A DNA stretch of 64,000 nucleotides from Chloroflexota bacterium (GTDB lineage Bacteria; Chloroflexota; Limnocylindria; Limnocylindrales; CSP1-4): positions 1-64,000 of the forward strand of contig VBEC01000079.1 of assembly GCA_005883615.1 (NCBI GenBank), read 5' to 3'. The notes under the pieces are model-generated. The model made no database searches, had not been told where the DNA came from, and saw only the letters and a list, made by a program, of their open reading frames with translations. Made by a program: the position numbers and the translations under genes. Positions 52,175 to 60,670 of the stretch are shown here, one piece after another (the first letter of the stretch is position 1; every line of letters starts with the position of its first letter).

Positions 52175-53683
52175 ATGCTTTCCCGAACGGCCATGCCCTG
52201 GTTCTCGGCTCCTGATTACTGGCTGGCGAGGGAGATCCTCGAGCGCCTGCTCGGGGCCATCTACCTGTTCGCGTTCGCGACCGTCATCCATCAGTTCCGG
52301 CCGTTGCTCGGTGAGAACGGGCTGCTGCCGGTGCCCGAATTCCTGCGCTCGACGCGATTCCGCGATGCGCCGACCCTGTTCCGCCTGCACTACTCGGACA
52401 GGCTGGCCGTCGCCTTCGGATGGCTCGGCGGCATCCTCGCCGCCGCGGTAGTGCTCGGCCTGCCGCAGCTGGCTCCTACGCCCGTCACGATGCTCACCTG
52501 GGTCGTCCTGTGGGTGCTCTATCTGAGCGTCGTCAACGTCGGGCAGCGCTGGTACTCGTTCGGTTGGGAATCGCTCCTGCTCGAGGCCGGATTCCTGGCC
52601 ATCTTCCTGGGCGACGACCGGACGCCGCCGCCGTTCCTGATCCTGATTCTCTTTCGGTGGCTTGCCTTCCGCGTCGAATTCGGGGCCGGGCTGATCAAGC
52701 TGCGAGGCGATCCGTGCTGGCGCGATCTGACCTGCCTCGACTACCACCACGAGACGCAGCCCATGCCCAACCCGTTGAGCTGGTACTTCCACCATCTGCC
52801 GCGACCGCTCCATCGGGTCGAGGTGTTGGGCAACTTTTTCGCGCAGCTCGTTGCGCCGTTCGGACTCTTCCTGCCCCAGCCGATCGCGGGACTGTCCGCC
52901 CTGGTGATGATCGGCACCCAGGGCTACCTCGTCGTGAGCGGCAACTACGCCTGGCTGAACTGGATCACGATCGTTGCGGCGCTGGCCGGCATCCCGGACG
53001 ACTTCTATCGCGTGTTCGTTGGGTTCAGCCTGCCCCTTCTGACCGATCCGGCGCCCTGGTTCGTGGGCGTCGTGCTCCTCCTGACAGCGCTCGTCGTGGT
53101 CCTCAGCTGGTGGCCAGTCGCGAACATGATCAGCCCGGGCCAGGTCATGAACCAGAGCTTCAACCAGCTCCACCTCGTGAACACGTACGGGGCGTTTGGC
53201 AGCGTCACCAGGGTGCGCTACGAGGTGATCGTGGAGGGCACGGCCGAAGAGCTGCCCCGTCCCGGCGACTGGCGTGAGTACGAATTCATCGGCAAGCCGG
53301 GGGATCCTGCCCGGCGGCCGCCCCAGATCGCGCCCTACCATCTCAGGCTGGACTGGCTGATGTGGTTCGCCGCACTGTCCCCTGCGTACGCCCGGGAGTG
53401 GTTCATGCCATTGCTTCAGAAGCTGCTGGAGGGTGACCCGGCAATCCGGGCTCTGATCCGGCGCGATCCCTTCGCTACCGGCGAGCCGCCGCGCTACATC
53501 CGCGCCCTCTACTACCGCTACCGCTACACCACGTGGCAGGAGCGACGCGCGACCGGGCATTGGTGGTACCGCGAACCGGTCGGGGACTACCTGCCCACGG
53601 TCACGCTGGCGCCACGAGGGGAAGCCCGGGAGGCCGAGCTCGATCCGGACCTGCCGGCTTCCACCCGTCGAGGCGCTGACTGA
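52175..53683 (+). CDS. Lipase maturation factor (LMF)-family membrane protein
   Basis: A 502-residue multi-pass membrane protein of the LMF1/LMF2 family. Characteristic blocks are GENGLLPVPEFL, VNVGQRWYSFGWESLLLEAGFLAIFLGD, KLRGDPCWRDLTCLDYHHETQPMPNPLSWY and the late VNTYGAFGSVTRVRYEVIVEGT, RLDWLMWFAAL. In animals LMF1 helps lipases fold in the endoplasmic reticulum; the bacterial role is unknown, perhaps folding or export of membrane lipases. Followed after 3 nt by the flavoprotein gene, with which it is probably cotranscribed. Confidence 0.88.
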   Translation: MLSRTAMPWFSAPDYWLAREILERLLGAIYLFAFATVIHQFRPLLGENGLLPVPEFLRSTRFRDAPTLFRLHYSDRLAVAFGWLGGILAAAVVLGLPQLAPTPVTMLTWVVLWVLYLSVVNVGQRWYSFGWESLLLEAGFLAIFLGDDRTPPPFLILILFRWLAFRVEFGAGLIKLRGDPCWRDLTCLDYHHETQPMPNPLSWYFHHLPRPLHRVEVLGNFFAQLVAPFGLFLPQPIAGLSALVMIGTQGYLVVSGNYAWLNWITIVAALAGIPDDFYRVFVGFSLPLLTDPAPWFVGVVLLLTALVVVLSWWPVANMISPGQVMNQSFNQLHLVNTYGAFGSVTRVRYEVIVEGTAEELPRPGDWREYEFIGKPGDPARRPPQIAPYHLRLDWLMWFAALSPAYAREWFMPLLQKLLEGDPAIRALIRRDPFATGEPPRYIRALYYRYRYTTWQERRATGHWWYREPVGDYLPTVTLAPRGEAREAELDPDLPASTRRGAD

Positions 53684-53686
53684 CCC

Positions 53687-55144
53687 ATGGTCGGCCAGCC
53701 TTCGGCCTTCGACGCGGTCGTTGTGGGCGCGGGTCCGAACGGGTTGGCTGCGGCGATCACCCTAGCCCGAGCCGGACGCGCCGTGCAGGTTCTCGAGGGA
53801 GCGGACATGGTCGGTGGCGGGAGCCGCTCGGCCGAACTGACGCTGCCGGGCTTCGTCCACGACGTGTGCAGCGCCGTTCACCCGCTGGCCCGATCGTCGC
53901 CCTTCTTCCGTGAGCTGCCACTCGACCGGCACGGACTGCGGTGGATCGAGCCAGAGGTGCAGCTGGCCCATCCGTTCGACGATTCAGAGACCGCCTTCGC
54001 CTTCCGCTCCCTCGACGAGACGGCAGCCTCCCTCGGCCCGGACGCGGAGGCCTATCGAGGCCTGCTGGGTCCGGTCGCGAGACGCTGGGATCTGGTCATG
54101 GACCTCGCGGCCCCATTCCACATTCCGCTCAACCCGTTGACGGCCGTCCGAGCGGCGAGCTTCGGGCGCCATGCGATCCAGTCCGTGACGCGCCTCGCGA
54201 GGCGATTCGAGACGCCGCAGGCGCGCGCGCTGCTCGGGGGCTGCGCGGCGCACTCGATGCTGCGCCTGACCGAGCCTCTCAGTGGGGCCTTCGGGCTCGT
54301 TCTCCTCAGCAGCGCCCACGCGGTCGGCTGGCCCATCACCGCAGGGGGCTCCCAGCGCCTCGCCGACGCGCTGAATTCGTATCTCGCGGAGCTCGGTGGG
54401 GAGGTGGTCACGGACCGGCATGTCGCCTCCCTCAACGAGCTGCCTCCCCGCCGGGCGTCGTTGCTGGACCTGTCGCCGAAGGGTGTCCTGGCGGTCGTCG
54501 GCGAAGAGCGCCTCCGCCGCGGGCTCCTCGGTCGCTGGTACGTCCGCCAGCTGCGTCGGTTCCGCTATGGGCCCGGAGTCTTCAAGCTCGACCTCGCCCT
54601 CGACGGCCCGATCCCCTGGCGAGACCCGAAGATCCTGCGCGCCGCGACGGTCCACCTGGGTGGCACGCTCGAGGAGATGGCCGCCTCGGAAGACGCGGTA
54701 CGCCATGGCCGCGTTTCGGAACGCCCCTTCGTGCTGCTCGTCCAGCCGTCGCTGTTCGACCCTTCCCGGGCACCGGCGGGCAAGCACACGGTCTGGGCGT
54801 ATTGCCACGTTCCGAACGGGTCGCTTGTGAACATGACGCAGGCGATCCTGGCCCAGATCGAGCGCTTTGCACCCGGCGTTCGGGACCTGATCATCGGTAC
54901 GAGTGAGCGCGGCCCGGCCGAGGTCGAAGCGGAGAACCCGAACTACGTCGGCGGCGACATCGCCGGCGGCCTCCAGGATCTGCGCCAGTTCTTCACCCGG
55001 CCGGCAATCCGGCTCGACCCATACCGGACGCCCGATCCCAGCGTGTTCATCTGCTCGGCTTCGACTCCGCCGGGCAATGGGGTACACGGGCTGTGCGGCT
55101 GGTACGCCGCGCGCTCGGCGTTGAGGGGCCCACTGCGCGACTAG
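53687..55144 (+). CDS. FAD-dependent oxidoreductase, phytoene-desaturase/PYROXD2-like
   Basis: A 485-residue flavoprotein. N-terminal Rossmann motif VVVGAGPNGLAAAITLARAGR and the following FAD-contact segment VLEGADMVGGGSRSAEL are standard for the phytoene desaturase/PYROXD2 group. The late GGDIAGGLQDLRQFFTRPAIR with its conserved glycine run, and GNGVHGLCGWYAA, complete the FAD-binding fold. Members oxidise or isomerise polyenes or act as amine-oxidase-like proteins; substrate unknown. Likely in one transcript with the LMF gene. Confidence 0.85.
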   Translation: MVGQPSAFDAVVVGAGPNGLAAAITLARAGRAVQVLEGADMVGGGSRSAELTLPGFVHDVCSAVHPLARSSPFFRELPLDRHGLRWIEPEVQLAHPFDDSETAFAFRSLDETAASLGPDAEAYRGLLGPVARRWDLVMDLAAPFHIPLNPLTAVRAASFGRHAIQSVTRLARRFETPQARALLGGCAAHSMLRLTEPLSGAFGLVLLSSAHAVGWPITAGGSQRLADALNSYLAELGGEVVTDRHVASLNELPPRRASLLDLSPKGVLAVVGEERLRRGLLGRWYVRQLRRFRYGPGVFKLDLALDGPIPWRDPKILRAATVHLGGTLEEMAASEDAVRHGRVSERPFVLLVQPSLFDPSRAPAGKHTVWAYCHVPNGSLVNMTQAILAQIERFAPGVRDLIIGTSERGPAEVEAENPNYVGGDIAGGLQDLRQFFTRPAIRLDPYRTPDPSVFICSASTPPGNGVHGLCGWYAARSALRGPLRD

Positions 55145-55224
55145 CAGCCGACTATTCAGCCTGGCCGCCGTCGGCCCCCTCAAACGGTGACGGCTCCCCG
55201 GCCGTGCCGGTCTTCCCGGGCCCA

Positions 55225-55497
55225 TCACCTGGTGCCGGAGGCCTCGAGGGCCGGCGAGCCCGAGGTCGCCCGCACGGGCTCGGACGCACCCACGCGAATT
55301 CGGCCGGGAATGGCCAGCGCGGTCACCGCGGCCAATGCCACGATCGCCGCCCCGACCCACACCGCCGGCACGAGGCCGGCCACGTACGCCGAGGGGGAGA
55401 CGTACGACCCGTTCGCCGAGAAGACCGGTGCCAAAACAGCCACACCGAACACGCCGCCAACCTCGCGAATTGCGTTGTTGGCGCCCGAAGTCAGTTG
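55225..55497 (-). pseudogene. C-terminal fragment of an MFS (DHA2-type) transporter
   Basis: An open frame of about 90 codons that matches only the last part of a drug-efflux-type MFS transporter: SGANNAIREVGGVFGVAVLAPVFS then a final helix (AVWVGAAIVALAAVTALAIP) and a short tail. Just before it the frame closes with a stop (TGA 55498-55500) and the upstream 13 helices are missing. It has no own start or ribosome site, so it is a relic. The break coincides with a region of small hairpin repeats, a hint of insertion or deletion. Confidence 0.75.
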
Positions 55498-55531
55498 TCA
55501 AGAGCGAACGCGGGGCGACGCCTGCGAGGCG

Positions 55532-55645
55532 CCATTCACCATCGAATGGGTTTGGCACGCCACCACGAATGCAGAGAGCACCGGTTGCCTTATCGGGCCG
55601 GCCTGCATGCGGGGTGCCTGCCCGAATCCATTCACCATTGAATGA
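55532..55645. repeat. Two copies of an 18-bp hairpin motif
   Basis: CCATTC-ACCATC-GAATGG (55532-55549) is a perfect stem-loop and CCATTC-ACCATT-GAATGA (55628-55645) a close copy 96 bp away. They flank an 80-bp stretch without a gene next to the MFS relic. They may be the ends of a small mobile or deletion-prone element. Confidence 0.5.
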
Positions 55646-55683
55646 ACCGGATCCCATGACGGCTGCGACTCCGGACGGGCGAG

Positions 55684-56658
55684 TCAGCCGAGCCGTTCGG
55701 TGACGGGCCCGGCCAGGGCATCGAGCGTCGAATCATCGAAAGGCGCCGGCCAATCGAAGACGACCGCCTCGGCGCACGCGTCGCGGTAAGCCTCGAGCGC
55801 CCGGACGACGTCGTCCGCGCTGCCAGCGAAGGGCGTGGCGCGAGCCGCCTCCGCAGCCTCGGCCTCGGGCATGCCGTGGCCGGCCAGGATCGTAGCCAGC
55901 TGCCCGCGCGCCGCCGCAGCCGTCGGGCGGATCAGCACGGGCGGCGCTCCGACAGTCCGGCGGATCGCAGCTGGATCTCGACCAATCGCGCGGCAGTACC
56001 CGTCGAGCACCGCGTTCTTGTGCCGGATCGCGTCCGGGGCGCCCTCCCCGTTCCAGATGTTCGCGGTTTCGGCCACGATGCGGAGGGTTCGTTTCTCTCC
56101 GGACCCGCCGATCAGCAGGGGCAGATCCCCGCGGGGTGGTGGAAGATTGCGCGCATCATCCATCTGCACCCAGGTCCCCCGCGTGGTAACCGCCTCTCCG
56201 TCCAGCAGCGCGCGGATCGCCCGCGCCTGCTCCTGGAGGCGGCTGATGCGTTCTCCGAGCAACGGATAGCCGAAGCCGAACGCACGATGCTCGGCCTCGT
56301 GCCACCCGGCGCCAAGACCGATGATCGCTCGCCCGCCGGACGCGTGATCGAGCGCGGTCGCCATCTTCACGAGCAGTCCTGGGTTCCGGTAGCCGGCGCC
56401 ACTAACCAGGCAGCCGAGTCGGGCCCGCCGGGTTACGGCCGCCCAGCCGGCCAGGACGATCCAGCCCTCGAGCACCGGCCCATGCTCGCCGCCCGGCGAG
56501 CGCGACGCGGAGCTGGCCACCGGCATGAAATGGTCGTTCGAGTAGAGCGCCTCGAAGCCGCGCTCGTCGATTGCCCGACCGGCGCTCATGAGCGCATCCC
56601 AGGTCGTGAACTGGCTCCAGACCTGGAAGCCGAGAGCGATGGAGGGTGGAGCGCTCAT
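55684..56658 (-). CDS. LLM-class (luciferase-like, F420-type) oxidoreductase
   Basis: A 324-residue TIM-barrel enzyme of the luciferase-like family, a second and only distantly similar copy to the one at 28735-29649. Blocks: LGFQVWSQFTTWDALM, YSNDHFMP, GYRNPGLLVKMATALDHASGGRAIIGLGAGWHEAEHRAFGFGYP and LPLLIGGSGEKRTLRI. It uses F420 or FMN with an unknown substrate. ATG at 56658 in a compact region upstream of the MFS relic; nothing around hints at its pathway. Confidence 0.85.
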   Translation of the reverse strand: MSAPPSIALGFQVWSQFTTWDALMSAGRAIDERGFEALYSNDHFMPVASSASRSPGGEHGPVLEGWIVLAGWAAVTRRARLGCLVSGAGYRNPGLLVKMATALDHASGGRAIIGLGAGWHEAEHRAFGFGYPLLGERISRLQEQARAIRALLDGEAVTTRGTWVQMDDARNLPPPRGDLPLLIGGSGEKRTLRIVAETANIWNGEGAPDAIRHKNAVLDGYCRAIGRDPAAIRRTVGAPPVLIRPTAAAARGQLATILAGHGMPEAEAAEAARATPFAGSADDVVRALEAYRDACAEAVVFDWPAPFDDSTLDALAGPVTERLG

Positions 56659-56685
56659 TGCACGGTTGCCGCCCGCATCCTCGGC

Positions 56686-57321
56686 CTATAGCTGCGACAG
56701 GAAGCGGACCCGCGGCGCGATTGCGAAGTTGAGCTGGACGAGGACGATGAAGGCGATGCTCAGGAAGGTACTGAAGATCCACAGGGCAGCACCCACCGCG
56801 TAGAGGGCCTGGGCGCCCACCATGCGTCGCCTGATCGCCGCCGATACCATGGCGTCGGCGTCCTCCTTGAGCAAGCCGGCTCGGGTGGCGTACGCCCAAA
56901 TGCCGTAGATGAACACGCCGAAGGCGGCGATGTTGGCCCAATACACAAGCAGCGCCAGCCTCAGCTCGATGTAGTCGGCGAGCAGCGAGGTCGAGAACGG
57001 CAGCAAGGCGACGGTTGCGAGCAGCCCCAGATGAATCCAGGCCAGGTGCCGGTCGGCTCGCGCGAAGTAGTTGAGCTGCGTCTGTTGACCGCTCCAGAAG
57101 ATGCCCAGAGTCAGGAAGCTAAGGAGGTAGGTCAGAAACCGCGGCCCCAGGGCGACGAGTCCGGTCCACAGCGCTGCGTCGCTGTGCGTGGGGCCAAGAT
57201 CAGGCACTCGGATTTCGAGCACGATCAGGGTCATGGCGACGGCGAAGAGCCCCTCGCTCAGGCCGGAGATGCGCTCGAGCCCTCGCGCCGCGATCTGGTT
57301 GTAGGTGGCGGCCACTACCAA
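56686..57321 (-). CDS. TMEM175-family potassium channel-like protein
   Basis: A 211-residue membrane protein with six helices. The family signature in helix 1, here GLSEGLFAVAMTLIVLEIRVP (normally FSDGVFAIAxTLLVLE-like), is followed by ARADRHLAWIHLGLLATVALLPFSTSLL. TMEM175 proteins form potassium channels; bacterial versions are tetramers of this six-helix unit. It lies 27 nt upstream of the LLM gene on the same strand, so cotranscription is possible. Confidence 0.85.
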   Translation of the reverse strand: MVVAATYNQIAARGLERISGLSEGLFAVAMTLIVLEIRVPDLGPTHSDAALWTGLVALGPRFLTYLLSFLTLGIFWSGQQTQLNYFARADRHLAWIHLGLLATVALLPFSTSLLADYIELRLALLVYWANIAAFGVFIYGIWAYATRAGLLKEDADAMVSAAIRRRMVGAQALYAVGAALWIFSTFLSIAFIVLVQLNFAIAPRVRFLSQL

Positions 57322-57372
57322 ACTGTCCGTGTCGGCTGCCCCGGGGTCAAGTCGAATTCAGGGCGGGCCCGC

Positions 57373-57540
57373 TCAGCGCGATTCGGTCGATCTCACGAAC
57401 TCGAGCGCCTCGTCCGCAATCTTCTTCCAGCCTTGCGACTGTCGCGTCGGGATGGCGACCCATTCCTTCATGAGCCGGCCGTGGCCGGGATCGAGGCGGC
57501 TCCCGCTACCCGATTCGACGAGCTCGTTCGCACCTAAACT
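57373..57540 (-). pseudogene. Possible C-terminal fragment of a TfoX-like or similar small protein
   Basis: A short open frame (stop 57373-57375) whose end reads GHGRLMKEWVAIPTRQSQGWKKIADEALEFV, similar in tone to the C-terminal part of TfoX N-terminal-domain proteins. There is no fitting start or N-terminal half, so if the resemblance is real this is a relic. It is divergent from the VOC gene and may lie under that gene's promoter. Confidence 0.35.
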
Positions 57541-57581
57541 TGGCTGTTGAAGCAACCTGCTGAAGCAGATCGGAGGTCGAA

Positions 57582-58001
57582 ATGAACCCGGATGACTTTC
57601 CATCTCCCAAGGAAGGCTTCGTCATTACCCAATTCCTCGTGGTCTCCGACCAGGTCCGATCCCGCGAGTACTACCGGTCGCTGTTCGACGGACAGGTCCT
57701 CATCGAGCGGGACCCGGTCATCATGAAAGTCGCCAACACGTGGCTGATCCTCAACGAAGGCGGCGGCCCGACCGACGACAAGCCCACGGTTACGCTCACG
57801 ACGCCACCCGACCCCGACCGAACGAGCGCCTTCCTCAACGTCCGCGTCGCCGACATCGCGAAGGCGTACCGGGAGTGGTCCGCCAAGGGCGCCGAATTCC
57901 TCACCGAGCCGAAGGACCACGGCCGCGAGGTCAGGGCATACATCCGCGATCCGGACGGACACCTGATCGAGGTCGGCCAGACCACCGGCCTCTCGCGGTG
58001 A
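57582..58001 (+). CDS. VOC-superfamily (glyoxalase/bleomycin-resistance-like) protein
   Basis: A 139-residue vicinal oxygen chelate protein. The two beta-alpha-beta-beta units show as QFLVVSDQVRSREYYRSLFDGQVL and LNVRVADIAKAYREWSAKGAEFL, with the late DPDGHLIEVGQ carrying a conserved Glu ligand. These proteins include glyoxalases, dioxygenases and antibiotic-binding proteins; function not deducible. GGAGG lies before the ATG. Convergent with the SDR gene. Confidence 0.85.
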   Translation: MNPDDFPSPKEGFVITQFLVVSDQVRSREYYRSLFDGQVLIERDPVIMKVANTWLILNEGGGPTDDKPTVTLTTPPDPDRTSAFLNVRVADIAKAYREWSAKGAEFLTEPKDHGREVRAYIRDPDGHLIEVGQTTGLSR

Positions 58002-58065
58002 CCAACCCGGACAGCGCGGCCGTCGTCTGTCAGGCGGGTGGGGGTCAGCCGCGCCTGATCGGCGC

Positions 58066-58860
58066 CTAGTTGTGGTACGGAAGGCCCCCACTCACGATCA
58101 GATGACTGCCGGTGACCTGATCGCCAAGAGGTGAACACAGGAACAGGACAGCGCGGGCGATGTCGTCCGGCCGCTCGAAGCGCCCGAGGATGAGCCGTTC
58201 CCGGTATTCCTCTTTGACCACGGTCGGATCGAGGTCGCGTCGACCGCCCTCGAGCTCCCACTCGCGGGCCATCATGTCCGTGTCGACGTCGCCCGGGCCG
58301 ACCGCGTTGACGGTCACCGCCGGCGCGAATTCCTGCGCCGCGACCTGCGTCAGACCGACCACCGCGAACTTGGCCGCGCAGTAGGGGCCGAAGTACTTCG
58401 TCGTGCAATTCATCTGGGCGACGTAGGACCCGAGGTTCACGATCCTGCCCCAGCCTCGCTCCATCATGGCGGGAGCCAGCCGGCGCATCGTGAGGAAGGT
58501 CGCCTTGGCCATGATGTTGAGGTGGCGGTCCCAGTCGTCCTCGGTGCATTCGACAATGCCCCGATAGAGCGAGATGCCGGCGTTGTTGACCAGGATGTCG
58601 ATCCCGCCGAGCGCGGCCTCGGCCTCGTCGCAGGCACGCTGCACCTCGTCCGCCTTCGAGACGTCACCCGGAATTCCGGCCGAAGCATGGCCCATTCCCT
58701 TGATCTCGTCGGCCGTTCGCGCGGCTGTCGCCGGATCCAGGTCATTGACGGCGACATCGGCCCCCGCACCTGCAAGCCGAAGGGCAATGCCGCGGCCGAT
58801 TCCCCGGCCGGCTCCAGTCACGAATGCACGCCGTCCAGCCAGGTCGATGGTCTCGGTCAT
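58066..58860 (-). CDS. Short-chain dehydrogenase/reductase
   Basis: A 264-residue classical SDR. Cofactor motif VTGAGRGIGRGIA, structural NNAG (LVNNAGISLY), catalytic Ser in NLGSYV and Tyr-x3-Lys in PYCAAKF. The DLDP pattern after the cofactor strand suggests NAD preference. It ends the operon and begins inside the stop of the permease gene (ATGA at 58857-58860). It probably oxidises the imported sugar or polyol. Confidence 0.9.
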   Translation of the reverse strand: MTETIDLAGRRAFVTGAGRGIGRGIALRLAGAGADVAVNDLDPATAARTADEIKGMGHASAGIPGDVSKADEVQRACDEAEAALGGIDILVNNAGISLYRGIVECTEDDWDRHLNIMAKATFLTMRRLAPAMMERGWGRIVNLGSYVAQMNCTTKYFGPYCAAKFAVVGLTQVAAQEFAPAVTVNAVGPGDVDTDMMAREWELEGGRRDLDPTVVKEEYRERLILGRFERPDDIARAVLFLCSPLGDQVTGSHLIVSGGLPYHN

Positions 58861-59732
58861 TTCACTGCCCCAAAGGTCAGGCCCCTGACGATGTAGCGCT
58901 GTGCCAGGCCGGCGAAAATGAGCATCGGAATAACCGCCGTCACGGCCGCAGCCGTCATCTCCTGCCAGCGCACGGCGGCATAACCGCGGAACCCGGCGAC
59001 GGCGACCGTGACGGTTCGGGCCTGGTCGAAGGTGAGCGCCAGGGCGATCGTCACCTCGTTCCACATGTTGACACCGACGAGAATCGCGGTTGCCGCCAGG
59101 CCCGGCGCGGCGAGCGGCAGGTAGACGCGGATGAGCGATTGGAGTTCGGACGCGCCGTCGACTCGCGACGCGTCGCCCAACTCCCTCGGCACCTCGTGGA
59201 AGAACGCCTGGATCAGCCAGACGGCGAACGGCACGGCGAAGACCTGGTAGATGAACGCCAGCCCGAGCTGCGTGTCGTACAGGCCGAACGACTGATACAG
59301 GACGTACATCGGGATCACGAACAGGAACTCGGGGGTCGTATAGGCGAGGAGCAGCCACAACTTGATGTAGCGCTCGCCTCGAATCCGGAAGCGCACGATC
59401 GCATAGGCCGCCGGGGTGGCGATCAGCAGCGTCAGGGATACGCCGGCGAGGACGACGATGATGCTGTTCATGAACGCCTGGCCGAAGCCGGCCGTCTGCC
59501 AGATGGAGAGGTACTTGCTGAAGTCCGGGAGATAGATCAGGTCGGGTGGCGTCTTGAACGCGTCGCGCGGCAGCTTGGTCGAGATCTCGAACAGCCAGAG
59601 CAGGGGGAACAGGGTGACCATGAGCGCCACGACCACGATGACCCACGCTGCGACGAGCGCCGTCCGCTTGCGCGCGCGATACGACGCCAGCACGGCCGGT
59701 CGCGACAGCACCTGGACCGCGGCGCGCGTCAT
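58857..59732 (-). CDS. Carbohydrate ABC transporter permease (MalG type)
   Basis: A 291-residue inner-membrane permease with six helices. The EAA loop is EVPRELGDASRVDGASELQ, where the family contacts the ATPase; the C-terminal RYIVRGLTFGAVK is typical of MalG/LacG/UgpE proteins. The second permease of the pair. No ATPase gene is in the operon; such importers often borrow a shared MsmK-type ATPase encoded elsewhere. Confidence 0.92.
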   Translation of the reverse strand: MTRAAVQVLSRPAVLASYRARKRTALVAAWVIVVVALMVTLFPLLWLFEISTKLPRDAFKTPPDLIYLPDFSKYLSIWQTAGFGQAFMNSIIVVLAGVSLTLLIATPAAYAIVRFRIRGERYIKLWLLLAYTTPEFLFVIPMYVLYQSFGLYDTQLGLAFIYQVFAVPFAVWLIQAFFHEVPRELGDASRVDGASELQSLIRVYLPLAAPGLAATAILVGVNMWNEVTIALALTFDQARTVTVAVAGFRGYAAVRWQEMTAAAVTAVIPMLIFAGLAQRYIVRGLTFGAVK

Positions 59733-59760
59733 GCCCCGAGCCTCGGGCCGGCGGGCTTCC

Positions 59761-60651
59761 TCAACGCGTCAGCTCCCGGCCGGCGCCGAGGCGCTGATAG
59801 GCCAGGACAATACCCAGCACGATGACCGTGAAGATGACCATCATCGTCATCGAGACGCTCATGTTGAGCTGCTTGAAGGCAGTGCGGTAGGCGAGGACCT
59901 GCACGGATTCGGTGGTGGTCAGCGGCCCGCCACCAGTGGTGCCGAAGATGATTGCGAAGACCTTCATGCAGTCGATCGTCCGGAACAGCAGGACGATGAG
60001 GATCACCGGCCGAAGCAACGGCAGGGCGACGTACCGGAAGCGCTGCCAGGCGGACGCACCGTCGACCTCGGCAGCCTCGAGTGGCTCGGCGGGCAGGGCG
60101 CGCAAGCCGGCCGCGAGCACGATGAAGACGAACGCGGTCTGCCACCATGTGTCGATGAGCACGATGGAGCCCATCGCCATTCCTGGATCGCCCAGGAACC
60201 CGAGCCGCGGAAAGCCAAGGACCTCGGCGCCGTAGCCGACGAGGCCCACCGTCGGATCGAGCAGGATCTTCCAGGCGACCGAGACGATGATCCCGGACAC
60301 CATCAAGGGCAAGAGGAGAAGGGTGCGGACGAACCCCCCTCCGCGACCCACGCGGTTCACGGCGACGGCCAGGCCGAGGCCAAGGAGGAGCTCGACGCTG
60401 ACCGCCGACACCGTGAACACAACCGTGTTGACGAGGGCGGTCCGGAAGCGATCGCTGGCGAGCACATCCACGTAATTGGCCAGGCCCACGAAGTTGAGCC
60501 GCTGGCCCCAGTTCCAGTCGAACAGGCTGTAGATGAGCGAGTAGACCGCGGGATAGATCGAGGTGAGGGCCATGACCGCCACGAGGGGCACAAGGAAGCG
60601 TCCGCCCCGATCGGAGCGTGACCTGGCCGATACCCCTGCGATGGCGGTCAT
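59761..60651 (-). CDS. Carbohydrate ABC transporter permease (MalF/UgpA type)
   Basis: A 296-residue inner-membrane permease with six helices and an EAA loop (LPAEPLEAAEVDGASAWQRFRYVALP). N-terminal region opens with VPLVAVMALTSIYPAVYSLIYSLFDW, common in UgpA/MalF-like subunits. First permease of the pair, 19 nt after the substrate-binding gene and 28 nt before the second permease gene. Confidence 0.92.
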   Translation of the reverse strand: MTAIAGVSARSRSDRGGRFLVPLVAVMALTSIYPAVYSLIYSLFDWNWGQRLNFVGLANYVDVLASDRFRTALVNTVVFTVSAVSVELLLGLGLAVAVNRVGRGGGFVRTLLLLPLMVSGIIVSVAWKILLDPTVGLVGYGAEVLGFPRLGFLGDPGMAMGSIVLIDTWWQTAFVFIVLAAGLRALPAEPLEAAEVDGASAWQRFRYVALPLLRPVILIVLLFRTIDCMKVFAIIFGTTGGGPLTTTESVQVLAYRTAFKQLNMSVSMTMMVIFTVIVLGIVLAYQRLGAGRELTR

Positions 60652-60670
60652 GAGATGAGCCGGACGCCGC

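Noticed and set aside
55187-55645. Plus-strand frame of about 150 codons after the phytoene-desaturase-like gene
   Set aside because: It runs opposite the MFS relic and through the hairpin repeats, has no family resemblance and a composition typical of an antisense frame.
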